Origin: Phycisphaerales bacterium
GTDB lineage: Bacteria; Planctomycetota; Phycisphaerae; Sedimentisphaerales; Anaerobacaceae
Direction: 5' to 3'
DNA length: 54,081 nt
Assembly: GCA_003170415.1 (NCBI GenBank)
Contig: PMZJ01000009.1
Span: 1 to 54,081 of the forward strand
Below the pieces are notes generated by a model. The model was given only the letters and a program-made list of their open reading frames with translations. It was not told the DNA's origin and ran no database searches. Position 1 is the stretch's first letter; the number at the start of each line of letters is the position of its first letter. Positions 25,308 to 34,003 of the stretch are shown piece after piece. A program made the position numbers and the translations under genes.

Positions 25308-25344
25308 AGAAGGTGTTGGCAAGACACAAGTAAGGGATGAGTTT

Positions 25345-27111
25345 ATGGAAAAGATGCCGCCAATAGAACATTTACGAGGCAGACCCATCGGCCGAGTACT
25401 TATGAAGATGGGGTTGCTAACCCGCGAAAATATCCACCAGTGTCTCGAAATCCAGAAAAAGCGACAAAAAGAAGGGCATAAGACCGTCCAGATAGGGGAG
25501 ATTTTTGTCGAGCTTGGGCTTGTAGCTGAGAAGCAGTTGCATATCGCTCTGGCTGCCCAGCGAGGAATGGAATTTGTAAATCTCGGTGAAATGGATGTTT
25601 CGCCGAGCGCCCTGGAAAAACTTTCGTCCCAGATGGCCAAGACATACCGCGTTTTGCCTATTGAATTCAAGGCGGACACAAACGAGTTGGTGGTGGCGGT
25701 TGACAAGGCGGACAGCTTCCGCGCCACAGACGACTTGAGCACGCTGCTTGGTCTGAAAGTGACCGCGAAAATTGTTGACTCAAAGGCGCTTGACACGGCA
25801 ATTACGAAATATTATCAGCAGAAGGATGAGGGAGAGGGAATAAACGAGCTTATCACTGAGATTCAGGAAGACGGATTCCTTGCCGAATTCGAGGGTCGAA
25901 ACCAGAGCATTGACCTCGATGAACTCAAGGAACTGTCGGAATCGAACCCTGTCAAGAAGCTTCTTAACTTAGTGCTGATGCAGGCCATCAGGGACAAGGC
26001 ATCGGACGTACACTTTGAGCCGTTTGAAAACGAATATAAGATGCGCTATCGAATCGACGGCGTACTTTACGAGATGGTTCCCCCGCCTAAGCATATCGCC
26101 GCTGCGCTTAGTTCTCGAATAAAAGTTATGGCAAACCTCGATATCGCGGAGCGGCGACTGCCCCAGGACGGTCGAATTTCTCTTACCGTGCAGGGCAATC
26201 CAGTTGACCTTCGTGTAAGCGTTCTGCCCACGATGTTCGGGGAAAGCGTCGTGCTTCGTATCCTTGACCGCAGCCAGATGCAGCTCGACCTTGCAAAGCT
26301 CGGGCTCGGGACCGATAACCTGAATATTCTTCGGCAACTGATTCACAAGCCCAATGGCATCGTACTTGTTACCGGCCCGACGGGCAGCGGTAAAACAACG
26401 ACCCTATACGCGGCGTTAAGCGAACTTAACGACATCGAGACCAAGATAATAACCACTGAGGATCCGATTGAATATGATATTGACGGTATCATCCAAGTCC
26501 AGATGAAGGAGGACATAGGGGTGACTTTCGCGAAGTGTCTGCGTTCCATTCTCCGTCAGGACCCCGACGTTGTGATGGTCGGCGAAATCCGTGACCTTGA
26601 GACGGCGGAAATCGCCGCGCAGGCGTCCCTGACGGGCCACATTGTGTTTACGACTCTACATACGAACGATGCGCCAAGCTCGGTTGCCCGTCTTTTGGAC
26701 CTTGGTATCGAGCCGTTTCTTCTGACGGCGACAATAGAAGGCATCGTTGCACAGCGTTTGGTTAGGAAAATCTGCGAGCATTGCAAAACACCGTTTTCAC
26801 CGACGGAAAGCCAGCTTATGGAACTTGGACTTTCTCCTGATGATGTCAAAGGCAAGCAGTTCTATTACGGCGCGGGCTGCAGCAAGTGCAACAATACCGG
26901 GTACAGAGGTAGAACGGGTCTTTATGAAATTATGACATTTAACGATGAAATACGCGAGCTGATAATGAACCACGCGTCATCAAATGTTCTTAGGACCGCC
27001 AGCCAGAAGGCAGGTATGAAACTGCTTCGAGACGCGGGTCTGTCAGCGATATACAACGGCATAACAACAATTGACGAGGTCGTAAAGGAAACGATGGCGG
27101 AAAGCGAATAA
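25345..27111 (+). CDS. gspE: GspE/PilB-type assembly ATPase (second copy)
   Basis: A 588-residue assembly ATPase, paralogous to the one at 22169. The MshEN-type N-terminal domain starts near HLRGRPIGRVLMKMGLL. ATPase motifs: GPTGSGKTTT (about 344), VVMVGEIRD (about 411) and GHIVFTTLHTNDAPS. The zinc cysteines are CEHCK and CSKCNN. It lies directly before gspF and the pseudopilin train, so it is the likely secretion or pseudopilus motor. Confidence 0.92.
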   Translation: MEKMPPIEHLRGRPIGRVLMKMGLLTRENIHQCLEIQKKRQKEGHKTVQIGEIFVELGLVAEKQLHIALAAQRGMEFVNLGEMDVSPSALEKLSSQMAKTYRVLPIEFKADTNELVVAVDKADSFRATDDLSTLLGLKVTAKIVDSKALDTAITKYYQQKDEGEGINELITEIQEDGFLAEFEGRNQSIDLDELKELSESNPVKKLLNLVLMQAIRDKASDVHFEPFENEYKMRYRIDGVLYEMVPPPKHIAAALSSRIKVMANLDIAERRLPQDGRISLTVQGNPVDLRVSVLPTMFGESVVLRILDRSQMQLDLAKLGLGTDNLNILRQLIHKPNGIVLVTGPTGSGKTTTLYAALSELNDIETKIITTEDPIEYDIDGIIQVQMKEDIGVTFAKCLRSILRQDPDVVMVGEIRDLETAEIAAQASLTGHIVFTTLHTNDAPSSVARLLDLGIEPFLLTATIEGIVAQRLVRKICEHCKTPFSPTESQLMELGLSPDDVKGKQFYYGAGCSKCNNTGYRGRTGLYEIMTFNDEIRELIMNHASSNVLRTASQKAGMKLLRDAGLSAIYNGITTIDEVVKETMAESE

Positions 27112-27142
27112 CTTATGAACCAGATATTCACAGGAGGTATTT

Positions 27143-28402
27143 ATGCCGCTCTTCAAATATGAAGCGCTCGATTCTCAGGGGGTTGCGATAAAAAATGAGG
27201 TCGAGGCGTTAAGCCAGAAAGAGGCGGTCAGCAAAATACGGAATATGGGGTATTTCCCCACGAAGGTATTGTCCGTTGGCGCCGGGAAGAAAGCCGGCGT
27301 TGCTGCCGGAGCCGTCGCCAAACCTAAAAAGAGGCGAGGGGCGGGCGGCAAGGTCAAAATAAAATACATCACCCAGTTCGCCCGGCAGTTGTCCACGCTG
27401 CAGGACGCGGGCCTGCCCATCCTGAGGTCGCTGCGAATCCTTGAGGAGCAGCAAAAGGCGGGCACCTTCAAGCGCATCATCGGGTATGTCGCCGACGAAA
27501 TCGAGGGAGGCGCAACTTTGTCTGAGGCGTTGAACCGGTTTCCCCGATGTTTCGACCGCCTGATGGTGGGTATGGTTGCCGCCGGCGAGACGGGCGGCGT
27601 GCTCGACCTGATTTTGTCCCGCGTGGCTGACTTTATGGAAAAAGACCAGAAACTCAAGTCGCGCGTCAAGGGCGCGATGATTTACCCGATAGTGGTTCTT
27701 AGCGCGGCCCTTACGATGCTTATGATGCTGATGATATTTATCATCCCCAAATTCCAGGTTGTCTTGACAGAAATGCTTGGGGAGGGGCACATGCCCATGG
27801 TAACGCAAATTGTGCTCAGGGTAGCGCAGTGGATTGCGGATGACTACGGCTGGGCCATCATTCTCGGCGTGCCGTTTGGTTTTATCTTCCTGACCCGCCT
27901 TGTCCGGCGGTTCCGCGTCGGGCGATACGTCCTCGACAGCATCAGAATCCGGATGCCCGTTATGGGTCAGTTGACGCGAAAAGTAGCCGTCACACGATGG
28001 ACCAGAACGCTGGGCACTCTTATCGGGGCGGGCGTCCCCATCCTCGACGCGATTAACGTTACCAGCGAAACGGCGGGAAACGAAGTATTTTCCAGGATGC
28101 TTCTCAACGTTCAGAACTCCATTCGGCAGGGCGATACCTTCGCAGCGCCGTTGAAACAGTCCAAGACGGTTGACCTGATAGTTTCGAACATGGTGGCGGT
28201 AGGCGAGGAAACGGGAGATTTGGATAAAATGCTTTTGAAAATTGCCGACAATTACGACGAGCAGGTTGACGTTCTCGTCGCTTCGTTAATGCACCTGCTC
28301 GAACCGATAATGATTGTTGGTCTCGGCGGCATCGTGCTGGTCATCGTGATGTCGGTGTTCGCGCCGATGGTTTCAATTATTACCAACCTCGAAGTTGGCT
28401 GA
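27143..28402 (+). CDS. gspF: Inner-membrane platform protein GspF/PilC
   Basis: A 419-residue polytopic platform protein connecting the ATPase to the pseudopilus. It has two tandem GspF domains (about 75-200 and 278-400). Each carries a family segment such as QFARQLSTLQDAGLPILRSL and WTRTLGTLIGAGVPILDAI, and each is followed by a GETGG- or GEETG-type motif. There are three membrane segments. AGGAGG lies directly upstream of the ATG. An Ala/Gly/Lys-rich linker (about 50-70) follows the N-terminal domain. Confidence 0.93.
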   Translation: MPLFKYEALDSQGVAIKNEVEALSQKEAVSKIRNMGYFPTKVLSVGAGKKAGVAAGAVAKPKKRRGAGGKVKIKYITQFARQLSTLQDAGLPILRSLRILEEQQKAGTFKRIIGYVADEIEGGATLSEALNRFPRCFDRLMVGMVAAGETGGVLDLILSRVADFMEKDQKLKSRVKGAMIYPIVVLSAALTMLMMLMIFIIPKFQVVLTEMLGEGHMPMVTQIVLRVAQWIADDYGWAIILGVPFGFIFLTRLVRRFRVGRYVLDSIRIRMPVMGQLTRKVAVTRWTRTLGTLIGAGVPILDAINVTSETAGNEVFSRMLLNVQNSIRQGDTFAAPLKQSKTVDLIVSNMVAVGEETGDLDKMLLKIADNYDEQVDVLVASLMHLLEPIMIVGLGGIVLVIVMSVFAPMVSIITNLEVG

Positions 28403-28455
28403 TAAAACTAAAACCTAATAACCGGCGTTATATCGAATACTAAAGGAGAAGACAA

Positions 28456-29424
28456 ATGAAACGGGTTAGCAACAACCAGCACAGCAGGCACGGCTTCACC
28501 ATTATCGAGCTTCTCACGGTGATGAGCATCATTATTATCCTTATCGGCCTGCTTGTCCCTTCGCTGAATCGCGTCAGGCGATACTCGATGGACGTCAAGC
28601 AAAAGGCGCAGTTCCACAGTATCGCCATTGCGCTTGATTTGTTCAATTCCGAGTTCGATGGCTACCCCAATTCCGACGCGGTGGATGACCAGGCCACGCC
28701 CCAGAACTATTGCGGCGCGATGAAGATGACCGAGGCACTGGTTGGCCAGGACCTCAAGGGTTTTAATCCCGCATCCCGCTTCGAACGCAGCGGATTCGGT
28801 AACGCGACCCCGACTCCGGGTATGCCATACCCCGCCTTAAATTACCCCGATGCGGCAACCTATAACGAAAACATAAGGTCCAGAAAGATGTATCTCCAGC
28901 TTGAAAACGCAAACGCCTACCTTATTAGTGACATTTATGACACAAAGGCCATAACCACCGCAACTTATCCAGGCGACTCTGCTACCGGCGGCTTTGACCC
29001 CAATACTTATGTCCTTTGCGATTCCTATAATCGAGCTACGAACAGAAACACGGGCAAAAAAATGGGTATGCCGATTCTCTACTATAAGGCGGATTCGACA
29101 AAATTGGGATACCCAGTGTCGGGTTACACGCCTACGGATACGGATATGAAAACCAAGTACATATATAATATTTACGACAACCAGGCCTTTATTGATATGG
29201 GATTGCCTTGGTGGTTTGGCGGCCCCACGCATCCACTGGCGTCAGGCGGCGGGACTCCAGAAGGCGCGGCGGTGGATTTCCCCAAAAAGTTCTACGACAT
29301 TACCCGTGACCCCAAGGTTAGCACAGGCGACAGGCCTGTCAGAGCCGACTCGTATATCCTGATGTCGGCGGGCTTTGACGGGGAATACGGCACAAAGGAC
29401 GACATTTATAATTTTGGTGATTAA
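28456..29424 (+). CDS. GspG-like pseudopilin
   Basis: A 322-residue type IV pilin-like protein. The 13-residue leader ends HSRHG before the cleavage site and FTIIELLTVMSIIIILIGLL, with Glu5 of the mature protein. The globular part has YCGAMKMTEALVGQDLKGF. It ends with SAGFDGEYGTKDDIYNFGD, resembling the calcium-binding C-terminal loop of GspG. AAGGAG precedes the start. It is much larger than classical GspG (about 145 residues). The next gene is a paralogue. Confidence 0.85.
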   Translation: MKRVSNNQHSRHGFTIIELLTVMSIIIILIGLLVPSLNRVRRYSMDVKQKAQFHSIAIALDLFNSEFDGYPNSDAVDDQATPQNYCGAMKMTEALVGQDLKGFNPASRFERSGFGNATPTPGMPYPALNYPDAATYNENIRSRKMYLQLENANAYLISDIYDTKAITTATYPGDSATGGFDPNTYVLCDSYNRATNRNTGKKMGMPILYYKADSTKLGYPVSGYTPTDTDMKTKYIYNIYDNQAFIDMGLPWWFGGPTHPLASGGGTPEGAAVDFPKKFYDITRDPKVSTGDRPVRADSYILMSAGFDGEYGTKDDIYNFGD

Positions 29425-29472
29425 AAACTCGGCGAGGAATAACAATAACTGACTTTAGTCAAAAGGATGATT

Positions 29473-30405
29473 ATGATGAATAATCGTAAGGCATTTACCA
29501 TCGTTGAGTTGCTTATCGTCGTAACCATTATCGCCCTGTTGCTGGGCATCCTTCTGCCTTCAATTGCGATGGTTCGCACAAAGGCCAAGGAAACCGCCCA
29601 GAAGGCCCAGTTCGCGACAATCGAAATGGCGCTCGAGGCCTTCAAACAGGATTACGGTGATTACCCGCCTTCCGACCTTAGTGGAACTACAACTCAAACT
29701 TACTATTGTGGCGCACAAAAACTCTCCGAGGCGCTTCTCGGCTGGGATTTGATGGGCTTTCATCCTAACACCGGCTGGCGGGCGGATGGCTACGATGCTT
29801 CAGGTGGCAACGCTTCTTACGATCCTCTACGAACCAGATTTACGAACGGACAACCCACGACACTTCTGGAAAGAAAAGGCCCTTATCTCGAACTGGCGAA
29901 AGCCAGCGCCTTTAGGCTTTACCGAGACCTGTTCAATAATAATGATTCGTCCATTCCCGCTACATTTGTGCTTTGCGATGTTTATCGCGTCAGAAAATTG
30001 ACTGACCCTAATACCGGCAAAACTATTACCGTGGGTTCCCCGATTCTGTATTACAAGGCAAATACCGCCAATAAGACAATCGATATGACTGTTACTATCA
30101 CAAATAGAACCTATAATTATAATAACAACTGGCCGATAACTTCTTCCCTAAAACTTACTACAAATGGCCCTGGCGGCCTGAAACATCCTTTTGATTCTCC
30201 TTCTTCTGGTACCGAGTACCCTGTTTTTTACAGTGATAAGGCAACCTATGACGCAACTACTTATGGTGGTTCGGGCATTGGCTACGGGATACGAGACACG
30301 AAGGTTCCGAGTGTTGTGCGGCCATACAATCCGGATACCTATATTTTAATCTCGGCGGGGCCTGACGGCTATTACGGCACGGCCGATGACATACACAACT
30401 ATTAG
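29473..30405 (+). CDS. GspG-like pseudopilin, paralogue
   Basis: About 310 residues, related to the gene before it: both share YP.SD, a YCGA.K..EAL.G.DL.GF.P block and the terminal SAGPDGYYGTADDIHNY loop. The leader is very short (MMNNRKA) and ends in Ala rather than Gly before FTIVELLIVVTIIALLLG. Prepilin peptidases prefer Gly at this position, so processing may be slow. Three ATG codons are near the start; the one at 29473 has AAAGG 6 bases upstream. Confidence 0.83.
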   Translation: MMNNRKAFTIVELLIVVTIIALLLGILLPSIAMVRTKAKETAQKAQFATIEMALEAFKQDYGDYPPSDLSGTTTQTYYCGAQKLSEALLGWDLMGFHPNTGWRADGYDASGGNASYDPLRTRFTNGQPTTLLERKGPYLELAKASAFRLYRDLFNNNDSSIPATFVLCDVYRVRKLTDPNTGKTITVGSPILYYKANTANKTIDMTVTITNRTYNYNNNWPITSSLKLTTNGPGGLKHPFDSPSSGTEYPVFYSDKATYDATTYGGSGIGYGIRDTKVPSVVRPYNPDTYILISAGPDGYYGTADDIHNY

Positions 30406-30434
30406 ACGCCGGCATTCGGGCGATTGATTTGCTT

Positions 30435-31100
30435 ATGAGAACGCGCGCTTATAAATCCGGCTTCACGCTCATCGAGATGCTTACAGTGGTGGCGATTATC
30501 GCCATACTCGTCTCGATGGTCGTCGGCATCACCAAACGCATCGACGACCAGAGCAAGGAACGGCTTTGCCGCAACACCATCGCACTGGTCGGCAACGCAC
30601 TCGAACAGTTCCGCGACTTCGGTTATGAATACAAAGGGTCCTATGCGAACCTTGGGTTGACCTTTCCCATCGATTGCAACGGTTTTGCCACAACAATAAT
30701 TGAAGCAACATTACAGAGCGCTCTATATCAATCGGGTACGAGCGTAGCCATTGTGCCAGACGACCCAATTCATGATCCTTATTACTCCGGCTCTGAAGTG
30801 TTGTATTATATCTTAACCCAAGTTCCTGATTGCCAAGCAACACTCAATAAAATCGATAAGTCGCTTCTGACAAACCAAAAAACTGATGGCACACTAATCA
30901 CTATTACCATAGGCGCATCGCCGGCGATACCTTTCACAAGAATCATTGACCCTTGGGGAACGGCTCTGCGATACGACTACTATCAAAAAGACAACACGTG
31001 GTATCCTATTCCGGGTACCAAGCGGACTTTTCCTGTAATAACATCCGCTGGGCCGGACAAGCAGTTTGATACGGCTGATGATATCTCGAACGTGAAATGA
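30435..31100 (+). CDS. Pseudopilin with GspG-type C-terminal loop
   Basis: A 221-residue pilin-like protein. The leader MRTRAYKSG precedes FTLIEMLTVVAIIAILVSMV, with Glu5 present. The C-terminus has SAGPDKQFDTADDISNV, the same DD-containing loop as the two genes upstream. An upstream in-frame TTG was rejected. It ends in TGA immediately before the next ATG. Confidence 0.82.
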   Translation: MRTRAYKSGFTLIEMLTVVAIIAILVSMVVGITKRIDDQSKERLCRNTIALVGNALEQFRDFGYEYKGSYANLGLTFPIDCNGFATTIIEATLQSALYQSGTSVAIVPDDPIHDPYYSGSEVLYYILTQVPDCQATLNKIDKSLLTNQKTDGTLITITIGASPAIPFTRIIDPWGTALRYDYYQKDNTWYPIPGTKRTFPVITSAGPDKQFDTADDISNVK

Positions 31101-31101
31101 A

Positions 31102-32046
31102 ATGAGAAATAAGACACAGATAAACACTGTTAGTATTAGACACGGATTAACACAGATTTACACTGTTGTTAAATCCATTACTCTGTGTCCTCTGTGTGCT
31201 CTGTGGCTAAAAAACTCTGTGGCAAAAAGAAAAGGCGTAACACTTGTTGAGATGATGGTTGTCGTCGGGATAGCCGCGTTAATGCTCGGCCTGACTATCC
31301 CCGCGGCGAATATGCTCCTCAATTCCTTCGAATCGGAAAGCGGCGCAAAGTCGATAATCAGCTCCGCTTTGGCCAGCGCACGCGCCATCGCCGCCAAAGA
31401 GCAGCGCTACGCGGGAATACGTTTCCAGAAACGATACGACCCAAACAACCCAGACCCCCTCAACGAATCGCAATATATCATTTTCATAGTCAAGATAGCC
31501 GGACAACAAACAAACAGTCTTAATTTTGGTTTTTGTGCCGTTGATGGAATTCAGCCAATTAAATTGCCCGATTCTATTGGTGTTATGGACCTTAAGTATA
31601 ATTCTAAATTTCCAGGTAGCGGTACTGCGGATAATGATACCGATTTTGACAACGTAAATATTTTACGGGATATTACGACTTTCTCGATAATATTCTCGCC
31701 TTCCGGCAAATTGGTTATTCACGATGTGAGGATTAGGAACCGAGAAGAAATACCAGATAGCACAGGTGAGTTAGGCACGATCAGTCATGATGATATTTTT
31801 AACAGAAAGGACGATGTAGATAATGGGAATGGCCTATTTTATCAGGATGATTATGCCGCCCAGGATTCTCGGCTTCGTTATTACCCTACTAATTTAGGTT
31901 TGGGTGAAGAATCGAGTAGAAACACTTTCATTATTTACGATACAAAGAAATTGAAACAGACCGACGTAAATTATCGCTGGACAAATTATCTGTCTCAGCT
32001 AAAGCCCATTTATATAAATCCATACACGGGGACAATTATTAACTAA
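31102..32046 (+). CDS. GspH/FimT-like minor pseudopilin with repeat-encoded leader
   Basis: 314 residues if started at the ATG one base after the previous stop. The cleavage site is KRKG before VTLVEMMVVVGIAALMLGL, and the following SGAKSIISSALASARAIAAK is typical of GspH/FimT. The 45-residue leader is unusually long and is encoded almost wholly by dispersed repeats (ACACAGAT..AACAC units and a CTCTGTG.. repeat). A GTG at 31219, giving a normal leader VAKRKG, is an alternative start, but it has no ribosome-binding site. Confidence 0.78.
   Translation: MRNKTQINTVSIRHGLTQIYTVVKSITLCPLCALWLKNSVAKRKGVTLVEMMVVVGIAALMLGLTIPAANMLLNSFESESGAKSIISSALASARAIAAKEQRYAGIRFQKRYDPNNPDPLNESQYIIFIVKIAGQQTNSLNFGFCAVDGIQPIKLPDSIGVMDLKYNSKFPGSGTADNDTDFDNVNILRDITTFSIIFSPSGKLVIHDVRIRNREEIPDSTGELGTISHDDIFNRKDDVDNGNGLFYQDDYAAQDSRLRYYPTNLGLGEESSRNTFIIYDTKKLKQTDVNYRWTNYLSQLKPIYINPYTGTIIN
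31181..31223. repeat. CTCTGTG-type dispersed repeat inside pseudopilin leader
   Basis: Repeated CTCTGTG units. The last 25 bases (31199-31223, CTCTGTGGCTAAAAAACT and on to CTGTGGC) are identical to 52573-52597 behind the PEP-CTERM/dockerin gene. Here the repeat encodes leader residues 27-40 of the GspH-like protein. Confidence 0.75.
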
Positions 32047-32077
32047 CAAAAAATGAGCATAGACCGGAAGACAGAGA

Positions 32078-32887
32078 ATGAACTTTGAACATCAAATAAC
32101 GAGCGACGAGTCACGAGTCACGAGACACGGCTTTTCCCTCATCGAGGTCATTCTTGCCGTCGGGATATTAGCCGTGGGGATGCTGTTTATCGCGAGCGTT
32201 TTTCCCGTAAGTATTTATTTTACGACTGTTGCCACCGAGCGCACCATCGCCGCAACGGCGGCCGACGAGGCCTTCGCAACGATAAAGCTATATGGTATTA
32301 ATCTTGCAGACCTGAACACCAAAACAAATCCGCTCGGCATTCCCACTGTTCCGCAAGTCCTTGTTGACTGTCAGCTAACGTCCTACAATTCAATTTTGCC
32401 GGAAAATGAGTATTCCTATCCTGCCGGCGGAGATATTTACCATAAGCCATACTACTGGTCGGCCGTTTACAGAATGGTCGATGCGAATGATGTACAGGTA
32501 ACGTTATTTGTCTGCCGGAAAACAGGGGGGAATCAGAATTATTGGATTCGCGACTGTAGCTCGCCATACAATCCTGGACCGACGTCGTATAGACCAGTTG
32601 CTTTTCCGCTGATAGTAAACGCCTCACCGTCAGGAAGACCCGATGAGATTGCTATAAGCGACATAAGTGAAATTTCGTTTGTCAACGATGGTTATACGAT
32701 TCTCGATGGTTTTAGCGGTCGGATTCAAAGGGTATTGCAGCGACAGATGCCGCCCAATGATTACGTTCTTCGTCTTGATAGTGACTGGCAGGGGGGGTAC
32801 CCCGGCTTAATCTGGGTTGTCCCGCCGCCGGTCGGCGGAGGCCGATACCCCTGCATTGCTGTATATCAGAAAGTAATGCGTTTCTAA
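32078..32887 (+). CDS. GspI/PilV-like minor pseudopilin
   Basis: A 269-residue protein. The leader MNFEHQITSDESRVTRHG precedes FSLIEVILAVGILAVGMLFI, the pattern of GspI/PilV proteins. Leader codons 8-16 come from a repeat built of GAGCGACGAGTCACGA units. The rest has no recognised domain. GGAAGACAGAGA precedes the ATG. Confidence 0.78.
   Translation: MNFEHQITSDESRVTRHGFSLIEVILAVGILAVGMLFIASVFPVSIYFTTVATERTIAATAADEAFATIKLYGINLADLNTKTNPLGIPTVPQVLVDCQLTSYNSILPENEYSYPAGGDIYHKPYYWSAVYRMVDANDVQVTLFVCRKTGGNQNYWIRDCSSPYNPGPTSYRPVAFPLIVNASPSGRPDEIAISDISEISFVNDGYTILDGFSGRIQRVLQRQMPPNDYVLRLDSDWQGGYPGLIWVVPPPVGGGRYPCIAVYQKVMRF
32101..32126. repeat. Dispersed repeat GAGCGACGAGTCACGA, copy 1
   Basis: GAGCGACGAGTCACGAGTCA with further CGAGAC, inside the leader codons of the GspI-like gene. 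A second copy is at 32921-32953 in the next gene. Confidence 0.65.
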
Positions 32888-32895
32888 TTTTGCTT

Positions 32896-34002
32896 ATGAA
32901 CGAAATACGAAATACGAAATACGAGCCACGAGCGACGAGTCACGAGCGACGAGGATTCACTCTTATAGAGCTTGTTGTCGCCATTGGTATAATGGCGCTG
33001 ACCATTTTTTTTGCCGGCACAGTGTTCAAGACCAGTATCAACTTATATCGCATCGCCACGGCCCAGGCCGAAATTATGCAGAAACTGCGAGCCATTACCC
33101 AGCAGTTGGACAACGATTTCAGAGGTTTGAGAAAAGATGCACCGATGTTTATTCATTTTGAGACGAACGATAATTACGGCCGCTTCGACCAGATTATGTT
33201 TTTCGCCGACGGCGATTTCCAGTCCGCGGGCCAAAAGACAATCGTCGGCAATCTTGCGAGAATCTATTACGGGCACTCACAAAGATCCTACGGTTTGCAG
33301 GGCAAGGACCGTTTATTCGCCCGACGTCAGCACATATTGACCGCGGACGAAAGCATACTTCTTGTTTATCGATGGCCGGACTCGACTAATTTTGCAGGCA
33401 CTTTTAGCCAAATTGACCCCCTTACTACCAATCCCCCTATGCTTAAAAATGATACTTATGAGTATGACTGGCTTTCTTTGTCCCAGTGGCAGGCGCTAAC
33501 AAACGACCCTACAAATGGCCCTGCTAATGTCAACCAGATAATAAACGTCTGTTTTGGCAATAATGCCGATTCCAACAATAGCCGTCCGGTAATCAACCCT
33601 GCTGATGCCAACACGATTCATAATTTGATGGTTCAGGGAATCGGCAGTTTTTGTGTTCAATGGGGTTATTATTGCCCCAACCGGGCATATTTCTGGTGGC
33701 CGAGCACTGACCCCAACGGCAGCGGCAACACATTTAATTCCGATTTCGGCCCGTCTGGTATGAAAATCAATCTCTTCGGCCTTTATTTTAATTCGGCTGC
33801 CCCTCCCGCTCCTGCAAATTTATATTGGTTTCCATATAGCAAAGTGATAGGATATTATTATCCCGACCCGTCCAATTCAGTTAACCCGTTTGCAAAGCCG
33901 ACTTATCCGCAGGCGTTGAAGTTTGCTTTTACTATTTTTGATTCACGAGGCGTGTTCAAGGATGGCCAAACATTTACCCATATCGTTTATCTGGGTGACT
34001 GA
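32896..34002 (+). CDS. GspJ/PilW-like minor pseudopilin
   Basis: About 368 residues. The leader MNEIRNTKYEPRATSHERRG precedes FTLIELVVAIGIMALTIFF. The following INLYRIATAQAEIMQKLRAI and LDNDFRGLRKD resemble GspJ. Leader codons are made of CGAAATACGAAATACGA and GAGCGACGAGTCACGA units. The ATG at 32896 has no clear ribosome-binding site. The stop overlaps the region just before the GspK-like ATG, so the two are coupled. Confidence 0.8.
   Translation: MNEIRNTKYEPRATSHERRGFTLIELVVAIGIMALTIFFAGTVFKTSINLYRIATAQAEIMQKLRAITQQLDNDFRGLRKDAPMFIHFETNDNYGRFDQIMFFADGDFQSAGQKTIVGNLARIYYGHSQRSYGLQGKDRLFARRQHILTADESILLVYRWPDSTNFAGTFSQIDPLTTNPPMLKNDTYEYDWLSLSQWQALTNDPTNGPANVNQIINVCFGNNADSNNSRPVINPADANTIHNLMVQGIGSFCVQWGYYCPNRAYFWWPSTDPNGSGNTFNSDFGPSGMKINLFGLYFNSAAPPAPANLYWFPYSKVIGYYYPDPSNSVNPFAKPTYPQALKFAFTIFDSRGVFKDGQTFTHIVYLGD
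32921..32953. repeat. Dispersed repeat GAGCGACGAGTCACGA, copy 2
   Basis: CACGAGCGACGAGTCACGAG with flanking copies of the same unit. It encodes leader residues PRATSHERRG of the GspJ-like protein, ending at the cleavage site. Confidence 0.65.
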
Positions 34003-34003
34003 T

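Noticed and set aside
33923-34003. Upstream extension of the GspK-like gene
   Set aside because: It overlaps the GspJ-like gene by 80 bases, while an ATG directly behind that gene's stop gives a normal leader plus membrane helix.
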